Made by a program: the position numbers and the translations under genes
The notes under the pieces: model-generated
The model's input: only the letters and a program-made list of their open reading frames with translations
Databases searched by the model: none
What the model was told of the DNA's origin: nothing
In this document: positions 6,446 through 13,524 of the stretch, piece after piece
Position numbering within the stretch: position 1 is the first letter of the stretch
Layout: every line of letters starts with the position of its first letter
Assembly (NCBI GenBank): GCA_021738105.1
Contig: JAIPCS010000080.1
Coordinates: forward strand, 1 to 13,901
Length of the DNA: 13,901 bases
From: Sulfuritalea sp.
GTDB taxonomy: Bacteria; Pseudomonadota; Gammaproteobacteria; Burkholderiales; Rhodocyclaceae
Direction: 5' to 3'

Positions 6446-9322
6446 TCAGACCTCACCTGCCGGCAAAGTGCGGGCCAGAAGTTTTGCAATTTCGTCGGCC
6501 GAGCTCGGGTGACCGAACAGGTAGCCCTGCATGCGGTCGCAGTCATGCTCACGCAGGTAGTGCTGTTGTGTTAGGGTTTCGACACCTTCGGCCACCGTTG
6601 CAAGCGCCAGGCCGCGCGACATGCCGAGGATTGCATTCACGATGGCGGCATCGTCGGAGTCTTGCAAGATTTCGCGCACGAAGCTCCTGTCGATCTTGAT
6701 TTCGTCGATGGGGTAGCGCTTCAGATAGGCCAGCGATGAGTAACCGGTGCCAAAATCATCGAGCGCGATGCGAACACCCAGGGCTTTGAGCTGTTTCAAA
6801 ATATCGATGATGCCCTCCGGATCGTGCATCAGCATGCTTTCCGTGAGCTCGATATCAAGATAGCGACCTTCGAGCCCGGTAGCCTCCAAGGTGTTCGCGA
6901 CCAGACTGACAATATTACGGCTGCGGAACTGCCGGGCCGACAGGTTGACCGCCACGCGCACCGGGGGCAGTCCGGCATCCTGCCAGGCCTTGTTTTGTGC
7001 ACAAGCAGTTTTGAGCACCCATTCGCCGATGGGAACGATCAGGCCGGTTTCCTCGGTCAGCGGAATGAAATCGCCGGGCGGAACCTTGCCGAGCGTCGGA
7101 TTGTTCCAGCGAATCAGGGCCTCCATGCCGACAATGCGTCCGCTGCGCGCCTCCACCTGCGGCTGGTAATGCAGGGTGAACTCGTCATTCTCCAGCGCAC
7201 GCCGCAGGTGGTTTTCCATCGACAGACGTTCGGTGGCGTTCGCGCTCATTTCCTTGCGGTAGAACTGATGGTTGTTGCGACCCTCCTCCTTTGCGCGGTA
7301 CATGGCGATGTCAGCATGCTTGAGCAGGGTCGTTGGATCGATGCCGTCGGCTGGATACAGGCTGATGCCCAGGCTGGCAGAGACGAACAGCTCCTGTTCG
7401 CCAAGCTGGACAGGATCGGCCAGCGAGACGATCAGCTTGCGGGCGATATGCTCGAGCTGGTTGGCATCTTCCGGTTCGGCGCCGATATCAGGCAGCAGGA
7501 CGACGAACTCGTCGCCACCGATGCGCGCCACGGTGTCGCCTTCGCGCAGGCAATCGCGCAACCGCTGGCCAAGAACAACCAGCAGCTCGTCACCGACATC
7601 ATGGCCGAGCGTGTCGTTGACGATCTTGAAGCGGTCGAGATCGATGAACATTACCGCAAGCTCGGTTCCCTGGCGTCGGGCGAGCGTAGTCGCCTGTTCC
7701 AGTCGGTCCATGAGCAGGTTGCGGTTGGGCAGTCCGGTCAGGCTGTCATGGTTTGCCAGACGTTCAAGCTGGGCGGCAACCCGCTTGGTTTCACTTATGT
7801 CACGGGCGATGAAGGAGTAGAACTCGATCCCGCCATGAGCATTGCGGTGGGTGAGCAGGGTTTGGGAAACCGGAATTTCCCTGCCGCCAGCATCGAGCAC
7901 TGCCAGTTCGCCACTCCAGACGCCGCCTTTTCTTGCGTCCGGCAGCGCCGCATGCTGATGGGCGGCCTTTGCCCACTCGGGGTAGTGGCGGGAAATGTTG
8001 TCACCATTGCCTCCCGGTTCAACTGCGAAAAGATTGCGTGCTGCCTCGTTGAGATAAATGATGCGGCCATCGGGATGGAAGGTGGCCACCAGGTCGGTGG
8101 TGTTTTCCAGGATCGACAACATGCTGTTCCTTGCCCGACGGGCGTCGGCGCCATCGATGAAAGTCTTTATCATGCCGGCGAGATCATTGAGCAGTTCTTT
8201 TTCCTCGGCAAGGAAAGGTCCGATGTCGGCGTCTGCCCGCGACTCCCGGTAACAGACACTGATGCGGATCGGCATGCCTTCAGTGCTCGTCGTCTCGGCG
8301 TCGAGCCGCCATGGAGTTTCCCTGAAATCGTCCGATTCGACGCTCACCTCGCGACAGACGATGCGGGCCGCAGCCACCTCTGCAAACTGCCAGCCATCAG
8401 GCACAAGGCGCACGACGCTGTCGAGTGCGGCCGGAATGTCAGGGGTGACGCTCTGGCTCGCATGCTCCTGAAAAACCAGACCAACGCGATGGAGCATCTT
8501 CGCCTCGCGGGTGCGCAAGTTGAGGTCGAGGATCAGTCTGGAAGTGATTTCCGCCGTGCGATTGAAAGATGCGACCAGGTCCCCGACTTCGTCGCAAGAG
8601 TTGAAGTTCATGCGCAAGGAATGCTCGCCGGCAGCAAAGCTCTGACACAGATGGGCGAGCTTCCGGATCGGCCGGCTGACACCGCGCTGGATAAAGAAGA
8701 AAACCAGCAACAGGAACGCGGCTTCGAGCAGAATGGCAATGTGAATCTGGCGGCGAACCCGGTCGCGGACCTGCCTATCGCTTTCGGTCAGCGAATCGAC
8801 AATGTCGTTCGCAACTGCAAGCATAGGATCTGCTGCCGCTTGCAAATCAGCTCGCGATTCACTGAGCTTGGCCGGGCTACCCCTACTGGACGACAGGGCA
8901 ATTGCCGCATCGGCATACACTTTCCAAATCTGGCGCAGTTCCTTCAGCTTGTCCTCGATCGCGGGCATTTGGTCGATCAACGGTTTTCCTTCTCTGGCAA
9001 ATCTCGCCGCAATCCCGTTGAGGGTGGTGTCGTAATTCTTGACCAGCGCTGCCATATCTTGCCGATCATTTGGTTCAAGGCGCGTGCCAATGAAGGCAAT
9101 GCGCTGGCTCAGGTAGCGCAATGTGCCGGTCTCGTTGACGATAGAGGCCGAACTGTCGAGGCTACCAAACAGGGTGATTGCGTAATGGAGGTTGGCGTAG
9201 GTGCCCACAAGAAACAGCAGGCAGAACATCGCAAGCTTCTTGCCTAGCGTCGGCCGGACATAGGTGGTAAGCCAGCGATGAACCATAGAGCCGGCACCGA
9301 ACCGCAAAGCGTGATCTACCAT
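6446..9322 (-). CDS. Membrane-anchored GGDEF-EAL protein with PilJ-like, HAMP, GAF-like and PAS modules
   Basis: A 958-residue c-di-GMP turnover protein. Order: membrane segment about 30-50; periplasmic PilJ/NarX-like helical sensor about 55-185 (TLRYLSQRIA at 67-76); second membrane segment about 193-213; HAMP about 213-265; GAF-like domain about 275-390; PAS about 398-510 ending in ARDISETKR; GGDEF about 520-690; EAL about 705-950. The GGDEF motif is canonical (602-606), with an RxxD I-site (R593-D596) for product inhibition. The EAL domain keeps EALIRW (E734), NLSARQF, DIELTES, DDFGTGYSSL, KIDRSF, AEGVET and QGYLF, so both synthesis and hydrolysis look chemically possible. Which dominates cannot be read. 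The start at 9322 has AAAGGAGG (9334-9327) four bases upstream; a second Met at residue 13 is less likely. It is monocistronic, with a 206-base gap to dacB. Confidence 0.95.
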   Translation of the reverse strand: MVDHALRFGAGSMVHRWLTTYVRPTLGKKLAMFCLLFLVGTYANLHYAITLFGSLDSSASIVNETGTLRYLSQRIAFIGTRLEPNDRQDMAALVKNYDTTLNGIAARFAREGKPLIDQMPAIEDKLKELRQIWKVYADAAIALSSSRGSPAKLSESRADLQAAADPMLAVANDIVDSLTESDRQVRDRVRRQIHIAILLEAAFLLLVFFFIQRGVSRPIRKLAHLCQSFAAGEHSLRMNFNSCDEVGDLVASFNRTAEITSRLILDLNLRTREAKMLHRVGLVFQEHASQSVTPDIPAALDSVVRLVPDGWQFAEVAAARIVCREVSVESDDFRETPWRLDAETTSTEGMPIRISVCYRESRADADIGPFLAEEKELLNDLAGMIKTFIDGADARRARNSMLSILENTTDLVATFHPDGRIIYLNEAARNLFAVEPGGNGDNISRHYPEWAKAAHQHAALPDARKGGVWSGELAVLDAGGREIPVSQTLLTHRNAHGGIEFYSFIARDISETKRVAAQLERLANHDSLTGLPNRNLLMDRLEQATTLARRQGTELAVMFIDLDRFKIVNDTLGHDVGDELLVVLGQRLRDCLREGDTVARIGGDEFVVLLPDIGAEPEDANQLEHIARKLIVSLADPVQLGEQELFVSASLGISLYPADGIDPTTLLKHADIAMYRAKEEGRNNHQFYRKEMSANATERLSMENHLRRALENDEFTLHYQPQVEARSGRIVGMEALIRWNNPTLGKVPPGDFIPLTEETGLIVPIGEWVLKTACAQNKAWQDAGLPPVRVAVNLSARQFRSRNIVSLVANTLEATGLEGRYLDIELTESMLMHDPEGIIDILKQLKALGVRIALDDFGTGYSSLAYLKRYPIDEIKIDRSFVREILQDSDDAAIVNAILGMSRGLALATVAEGVETLTQQHYLREHDCDRMQGYLFGHPSSADEIAKLLARTLPAGEV

Positions 9323-9440
9323 ATGCCCTCCTTTGCAACAGGGTTATAACTTTTGTCAATGGAGACTAACCCCTACAAAGGTTTTGGGCAATAATTTTAC
9401 TTATGCAAGGGCGCTGCCCGGACACGTTCTCGCGGCAAGG

Positions 9441-9712
9441 TTCTGGCAACCGCTGCGACGATGCGGGAGACGCAGATCACGGCCTTCGGCGACTGGCTGG
9501 TAGCCGAACGCGGCCTGAAGTTTGCCTACTATGATGCGCACTGGCGCTGGTCGGTGGATGATCTCGCGGGCTTCTGGAGCGCGGTCTGGGACTACTTCGC
9601 GATACCCTCGCCGACCCCGCGCGGCCGGGTCCTGGCCTGCGCCGCAATGCCCGGCGCGCAATGGTTCCCCGGCGAACGCATGAACTACGTCGACCAGGTA
9701 TTTCGCCACGCC
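9441..9712 (+). pseudogene. N-terminal remnant of an acetoacetyl-CoA synthetase (acyl-CoA synthetase family)
   Basis: The plus strand encodes about 85 residues resembling the N-terminus of acetoacetyl-CoA synthetases, which activate acetoacetate with ATP and CoA. Recognisable pieces are TAFGDWLVAERG, HWRWSVDDLAGFWSAVWDYF, MPGAQWFPGERMNY and VDQVFRHAT. The adenylation core that should follow (another 550 or so residues) is missing; similarity stops near 9712, where a minus-strand dacB-like remnant begins. Upstream, FWQP (9441-9452) matches the family's usual PLWQP opening but is one frame off the rest, which suggests a single-base deletion near 9453. With no start context, a frameshift and no active-site core, this is a dead fragment. 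The residual frame runs on by chance into the P450 region. Confidence 0.75.
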
Positions 9713-9858
9713 ACGCTCGGTTTTGCTGCATCGACCTCCTGCAGCGCGGCAAACAGAATTTTGGCCTCTTTCAAGGCGCGTGATACGGCCGTGGGAATTT
9801 CGCCCGCCACCGCCGGCAGCGGCCAAAGAAAAAGCAGAGATAATAATATTTTGAGCAT
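9706..9858 (-). pseudogene. N-terminal remnant of a second dacB-like (PBP4) gene
   Basis: Read on the minus strand from ATG 9858-9856, this frame encodes a signal peptide (MLKILLSLLFLWPLPAVA) followed by GEIPTAVSRALKEAKI and LQEVDAAKPSVAW. It aligns with the start of the intact dacB at 6239 (GELPATVAQALKDAGI, LQEVDAEKPRLAW), with about four residues missing between the two blocks. Similarity ends at the Trp codon 9708-9706, before the catalytic SxxK motif, where it meets the acetoacetyl-CoA synthetase remnant on the opposite strand. It cannot be a functional peptidase, although a secreted short peptide could still be made. It is a diverged paralogue, not a recent copy, because nucleotide identity is patchy outside the LQEVDA block. 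Confidence 0.75.
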
Positions 9859-9972
9859 CAATCATTCTTATAGAATCAACCGCAAGGCAAGTGGGAGATC
9901 AGGCATGAATATCCCCCCGAATAGCTTACAGATGCTAGCGCAGAAAACCCAAGAGCAATCCAGGAGCAAGCT

Positions 9973-11211
9973 ATGCAGCGCACCCATTTCTCTGCCGAAG
10001 AAGCACGCAAGGTCGTCGCCAGTTTTGATTTGCGCAAACTGCCCACCGATTTCTACGACAACCCCTACCCCTACTACCACGCGCTGCGCGATCTGGACCC
10101 GGTGCACCGGATGCCCGATGGGTCGTTTTTTCTGTCGCGCTATCAGGATCTGCTGGCGGTGTACAAAGACACCGCCACTTTCAGTTCCGACAAGAAAAAG
10201 GAATTCAAACCCAAGCTGGGCGACTCGCCGATCTACGAGCATCACACGACCAGCCTAGTGTTCAGTGATCCGCCCGCCCACACGCGCGTGCGGCGCCTGA
10301 TGGCGGCAGCGTTGACACCGCGCCATATCGCGGCGATGGAGGCGGGACTGGAAGCCCTGATCGGCGGCCTGCTCGACAAGATGGAGGCCAAGGGCGAAGT
10401 CGACCTGGTCGACGACTATGCCGGTGCAATACCCGTGGAGATCATCGGCAACCTGCTTGGCGTGCCGCAGGGACAGCGTGAGTCTCTGCGCGAGTGGTCG
10501 CTGCTTGTACTCGGCGCCCTGGAGCCGGTGCTGACGCCGGAACAACTGGATCGTGCCAGCCGCGCCATTGTCGAGATGGAGCACTATCTGGGCAAGGTGA
10601 TCGACGACCGCCGCCGTAATCCGGGCGACCCCGACACCGACATGCTCTCACGCCTGATCGCCGGCGAAAACGGTGAACAGCTGGAGCCCAAGGAACTCAT
10701 GCACAACTGCATCTTCCTGCTCAATGCCGGCCATGAGACCACCACCAATCTGATCGGCAATGGCCTGGTCGCATTGCAGGAATGGCCCGAACAGAAAGCT
10801 CGGCTGATCGCCGAACCGGAGCTGATCAAGACGGCAGTCGACGAGTTCCTGCGCATGGAGAGTTCCAACCAGCTCGGCAACCGTCTCGCCACCTGCGATA
10901 CCGAAATCGGCGGAGTGAAGATTCCGGCGCAAAGTTTCGTCACGCTCGGCATTGGCGCAGCGAACCGTGATCCCGCTCAGTTCGCGGAGCCGGACCGCAT
11001 GGACATTACGCGCTCACCCAACCGGCACCTGGCATTTGGTTCCGGCATCCACCAGTGCGTCGGCATGGCTCTGGGCCGACTCGAAGGCCGCGTCGCCATC
11101 GGCCGCTTTCTCGAGCGCTTCCCCAACTACACACTGCTACCCGGCGTACAGCGCGGCGGACGCGCCCGCTTTCGCGGTTTCCTGCACGCACCGGCGCGCA
11201 TCAAGCCCTGA
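9973..11211 (+). CDS. Cytochrome P450 (bacterial soluble type)
   Basis: A 412-residue cytosolic haem monooxygenase with full family length. It has the I-helix oxygen-activation motif AGHETT (252-257), the K-helix ExxR (E291-R294 in EFLRMESSNQLGNR) and the haem loop FGSGIHQCVG with the thiolate C362. It also has the NPYPYYHALRD opening and FSDPPAHTRVRRL segment usual for bacterial three-component P450s. The substrate is unknown. The usual Pro after ExxR is replaced by SSN, which marks a subfamily. No ferredoxin or ferredoxin reductase gene is in the window, so electron partners must be elsewhere. The start is well supported by AGGAG (9962-9966) six bases upstream. The gene stands alone. A perfect 9-bp inverted repeat lies 66 bases after the stop. 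Codon use is GC-rich like the left half of the window, unlike the following region. Confidence 0.96.
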   Translation: MQRTHFSAEEARKVVASFDLRKLPTDFYDNPYPYYHALRDLDPVHRMPDGSFFLSRYQDLLAVYKDTATFSSDKKKEFKPKLGDSPIYEHHTTSLVFSDPPAHTRVRRLMAAALTPRHIAAMEAGLEALIGGLLDKMEAKGEVDLVDDYAGAIPVEIIGNLLGVPQGQRESLREWSLLVLGALEPVLTPEQLDRASRAIVEMEHYLGKVIDDRRRNPGDPDTDMLSRLIAGENGEQLEPKELMHNCIFLLNAGHETTTNLIGNGLVALQEWPEQKARLIAEPELIKTAVDEFLRMESSNQLGNRLATCDTEIGGVKIPAQSFVTLGIGAANRDPAQFAEPDRMDITRSPNRHLAFGSGIHQCVGMALGRLEGRVAIGRFLERFPNYTLLPGVQRGGRARFRGFLHAPARIKP

Positions 11212-11760
11212 GCGCCGTATCACCATCGCCGAGTTTTTGGGATTCAGAGTTTCGGGGTCTCTGTACACCGGAATTGTTTCAATGCAAGCTGCCGGCATTG
11301 AAAGGCAAATCTGCGAGCGGCAAAACCAATGCCCTGCTTAAACCCTCAAGCGAGACTCCGGCACCGACGCGATGAGGAACAACACACAGAGATACAGCTA
11401 CCGCTGGATTTCTTGAAGAAAATCGGCACTTCTCGGCCTTTGGCACCATTCAGTTTCATGGACAGCCACCGTATCTGAGCAGCTGCTTCGAACTTTTGCG
11501 AATGCGTACTATGTGCCCTGATCTGTCGCTGGCGAAAGATCGGAGCGGGCCTTCGCAGCGACCCTGACGAAATGGTTGGCGGCCATTCGTTTTTCGTCCA
11601 TGATATTCTGGCCGATATGCGGCGGTTGCAGCCATTGGCTGCCCAAAGATGAACTTGAGCAGCTTTCGGTGCTTGTGGTTTGGCCACATAATCTTGAGGC
11701 AGCTTCAAATAGTGCCTTTTCATTTTGTTCCCGCAGACTATACGAGGAGGTACAGCAACG
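11212..11760. other. 549-base low-GC gap without a supportable gene
   Basis: No frame on either strand reads as a recognisable protein, and the longer open stretches on the minus strand lack family resemblance. GC is visibly lower than in the P450 gene. The gap holds a perfect 9-bp inverted repeat (11277-11303). It also holds an imperfect hairpin GATCT-…-AGATC with inner TCG/CGA pairing (11520-11541) and a GCAGCC-att-GGCTGC hairpin (11628-11642). None is followed by a T run. The last bases carry the AGGAGG (11745-11750) of the hydrolase gene. It may be decayed foreign DNA. Confidence 0.4.
11277..11303. repeat. Perfect 9-bp inverted repeat downstream of the P450 gene
   Basis: TTTCAATGC and GCATTGAAA flank a 9-base loop (AAGCTGCCG). 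The stem is perfect. No T tract follows on either strand, so it is not a standard intrinsic terminator. It could stabilise the P450 mRNA 3' end or be a protein-binding site. Confidence 0.45.
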
Positions 11761-12591
11761 ATGCGCAATCCAATAGCCACATTTTTCCTGATCCTCAATT
11801 TGTTCATGATCTCGAGTGTAGCAATTGCTCAAAGCTCGTTCATGTACGGCAAATCGATCGGCGCCTATTCTGATCTTGAGTTCCCTTCATCGGCTGGGGA
11901 GATGGGCTTTTTCTCTTCCCAAAGCAACGGGATTTTCAAGCCCGAGGGCAACGGTCCGTTTCCGGCAATCGTATTGGCGCATACCTGTGGCGGTTTGCAG
12001 CCACATATCACTGAGCGGGCAAAAGATCTGATCAGCGCCGGATATCTTGTTTTAGTGCTGGACTCGTACGGACCCCGCAACCACACCGCCTATTGCATGC
12101 CGAGTGGGGTTCTAGCGCCGCGTGTCTATAAGGACGCTTTTGATGCGCTGAAACACCTTGGTCAAATGAAGGAAGTGGATGCGTCACGCATTTATCTTGT
12201 TGGACTGTCGCTCGGCAGCTTCGTCGCGGCCTCGGTTGCCAGTCCCGAAGTCGCCTATTGGGTGGGTGCCAAGCAACGCTTTCGTGCCTCCGTGGGCTGG
12301 TACGGAAGCTGTACCTTCGATTCAGGTCGCAGCACGTGGGAGTTGGTTCATTCTGATACGGACAAGCCACTATTACTCCTAATGGCGAAGGATGACAGTG
12401 AAACGCCCATCAAGAGCTGTTTCCCTCTTCTGGAGAACATGAAGGCGCAGGGCAAGCCCGTTTCTTGGCACGTGTACGCGAATGCCACCCATGGTTGGGA
12501 CAAGAGCGATGCGAGGCGTAGCTATTCATACAGCGAAGAGACCACGAAAGATGCCATGAAAAGAACGCTTGAGTTCCTGAAGCAGAATTGA
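11761..12591 (+). CDS. Secreted dienelactone-hydrolase-like alpha/beta hydrolase
   Basis: A 276-residue alpha/beta hydrolase of the dienelactone-hydrolase-like family with a clear signal peptide (hydrophobic core about 6-20, cleavage after VAIA at about 23), so periplasmic or secreted. Motifs: oxyanion region VLAHTCGGL, nucleophile elbow GLSLGS (S150), acid D211 or D212 in AKDDSETP, and catalytic H244 in NATHGWD. The nucleophile is Ser, not the Cys of true dienelactone hydrolases, so an esterase role is more likely; the substrate is unknown. Several Cys (CGG, YCMP, GSCTF, SCFP) could form periplasmic disulfides. The ATG at 11761 has AGGAGG (11745-11750) ten bases upstream; an in-frame ATG at 11725 would add a non-hydrophobic extension in front of the signal peptide, so it is less likely. 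Base composition is near 50% GC in sampled lines, lower than the neighbours, which suggests acquisition by transfer. Confidence 0.9.
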   Translation: MRNPIATFFLILNLFMISSVAIAQSSFMYGKSIGAYSDLEFPSSAGEMGFFSSQSNGIFKPEGNGPFPAIVLAHTCGGLQPHITERAKDLISAGYLVLVLDSYGPRNHTAYCMPSGVLAPRVYKDAFDALKHLGQMKEVDASRIYLVGLSLGSFVAASVASPEVAYWVGAKQRFRASVGWYGSCTFDSGRSTWELVHSDTDKPLLLLMAKDDSETPIKSCFPLLENMKAQGKPVSWHVYANATHGWDKSDARRSYSYSEETTKDAMKRTLEFLKQN

Positions 12592-12839
12592 ACCGAGGGT
12601 TGTTCCAGTAGCCGATTGCAACCTGCTAACAGGCTTGGCTTCCGGGTCGTCGTGGCGAACCAATGGCCGCTATGGAGGAGCACCTCGACTGACTCTTCAT
12701 GGCCGAAGACACCCATTTGTGATGCTTCCGCAATTTCAGGCTTTGAATGAGTGCACACTCGACTTCTGAGTGCCAACAAGGGCTGCACATCAACCCACTT
12801 TTTGACGCTCCCCGCCATGGCCCGACTTAAAATACGGTA
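12592..12839. other. Intergenic spacer, no gene seen
   Basis: These 248 bases continue the lower-GC composition. A minus-strand open frame (12818-12522) runs across most of the spacer and into the hydrolase gene but has no recognisable motif. No terminator with a T run was found after the hydrolase stop. The right end carries a promoter-like sequence for the next gene. Confidence 0.4.
12802..12833 (+). promoter_or_regulatory. Candidate promoter with TAAAAT -10 box six bases before the start codon
   Basis: TAAAAT (12828-12833) matches the sigma70 -10 consensus at five of six positions and ends six bases before the ATG at 12840. TTGACG (12802-12807) is a good -35, but the spacing is 20 bases, longer than usual. 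No Shine-Dalgarno lies before the ATG. Together this fits a leaderless transcript starting at or beside the A of ATG, as also seen for the HAD gene. Confidence 0.33.
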
Positions 12840-13343
12840 ATGATCGCAAACAACGAATACGAGCCCATTGAGGCAGATGCTCCCGATCTGATCCGGGAGC
12901 CAAGACTATGGTGCAACAACGGCTGGACGGCACGCGTCATAGATAACGAAGACGATGAGGGATGGGCCGTCGAGATGATTTTGGACGGGGAGTCGGAGCC
13001 GGTCCTGGTGGGTCCCTGGACGATGGGTCGCGACAAGAAGAATCCGAAACCGCTCGATACGTCGGCATTCAACACCCTCGTCAAAACCGCCAGCGAATTC
13101 CGGCAGCGTCAGGTGCAGCAACTTCGTGCCACGCTTCACCAAAACATCACGATAAACGGGCAGTCAGGGCGCATCAGCATCACGCTCGACATCGTGCCCG
13201 ACGAAGACGATCCGCATGCGTTGCTTACCGCCCGCGACGACGCGGATGAAGAGCTCGCTCAAGTCCGTGTGTCTAGCGGATTCAAGCTGAACAAGGCCAG
13301 TGCAAGCGCCTGGATTGAGGCTGATTTTCGCAGGCCTGAATGA
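12840..13343 (+). CDS. Protein of unknown function (167 residues)
   Basis: I do not recognise the family. The 167-residue protein is acidic, soluble and lacks a signal peptide or membrane segment. Residues about 20-65 are Trp-rich (RLWCNNGWTARV, EGWAVEMILDGE, LVGPWTMGRDKK) and look like a small beta domain. Residues about 72-100 look helical and rich in Gln/Arg (FRQRQVQQLRATLHQ). The C-terminal part (about 100-165) alternates hydrophobic and polar residues (GRISITLDIVPDED, ELAQVRVSSGFKLN) like a second beta domain. Coding character is strong, with GC-rich third positions and a frame closed by an upstream TAA at 12828-12830, so the start at 12840 is the first possible ATG. No Shine-Dalgarno is present; a -10-like box ends six bases upstream. 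A strong terminator follows 51 bases after the stop, which supports a single-gene transcript. Confidence 0.75.
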   Translation: MIANNEYEPIEADAPDLIREPRLWCNNGWTARVIDNEDDEGWAVEMILDGESEPVLVGPWTMGRDKKNPKPLDTSAFNTLVKTASEFRQRQVQQLRATLHQNITINGQSGRISITLDIVPDEDDPHALLTARDDADEELAQVRVSSGFKLNKASASAWIEADFRRPE

Positions 13344-13394
13344 GGCTGCTGCAGCACTATCGGTCGAAGTAAGCGTCGCTTCGCAGGGCTATGG

Positions 13395-13428
13395 ATCCAG
13401 CGCCGGCTATGCCGGCTCTGGATTTTTA
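13395..13428 (+). terminator. Strong intrinsic terminator after the unknown gene
   Basis: ATCCAGCGCCGGC and GCCGGCTCTGGAT form a 13-bp stem with a single mismatch and a TAT loop, immediately followed by TTTTTAAT. This is a textbook Rho-independent terminator for plus-strand transcription. On the minus strand an A run precedes the stem but no T run follows, so it acts in one direction. Confidence 0.85.
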
Positions 13429-13524
13429 ATTGTTTGCTGCCATTGTTTTTCTGGACGCCCAAGGCAGCAGCGTGCCGATAGGCAATGCCCGCGTACCCCC
13501 TAGCATCTGCTCAACTGCAGGGCA

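Noticed and set aside
6824..9247. Plus-strand open frame of 807 codons antisense to the GGDEF-EAL gene
   Set aside because: The minus-strand protein has a full set of recognised domains; the antisense translation has no motif and is a mirror of its codon bias.
9323..9360. TTGACA and TATAAC upstream of the GGDEF-EAL gene as a promoter
   Set aside because: On the minus strand they are only five bases apart, so they cannot be a -35/-10 pair; each lacks a partner at 16-18 bases.
9461..10258. Continuous plus-strand frame joining the synthetase remnant to the P450 region
   Set aside because: Only its first 85 codons resemble a protein family. The rest is antisense to the dacB remnant and out of frame with the P450, so it is a chance read-through.
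11346..11832. Minus-strand frames in the gap before the hydrolase as a decayed transposase
   Set aside because: No DDE, HTH or known transposase motif is readable, no terminal inverted repeats or target duplications flank the region, and composition is mixed in all frames.
12522..12818. Minus-strand 98-codon frame between the hydrolase and the unknown gene
   Set aside because: It overlaps the 3' end of the well-supported hydrolase, has no recognisable motif, and I saw no convincing start signal.
13436..13480. TGCTGCC/GGCAGCA inverted repeat as a terminator for the HicA-like gene
   Set aside because: The loop is about 20 bases and no T run follows on the minus strand.
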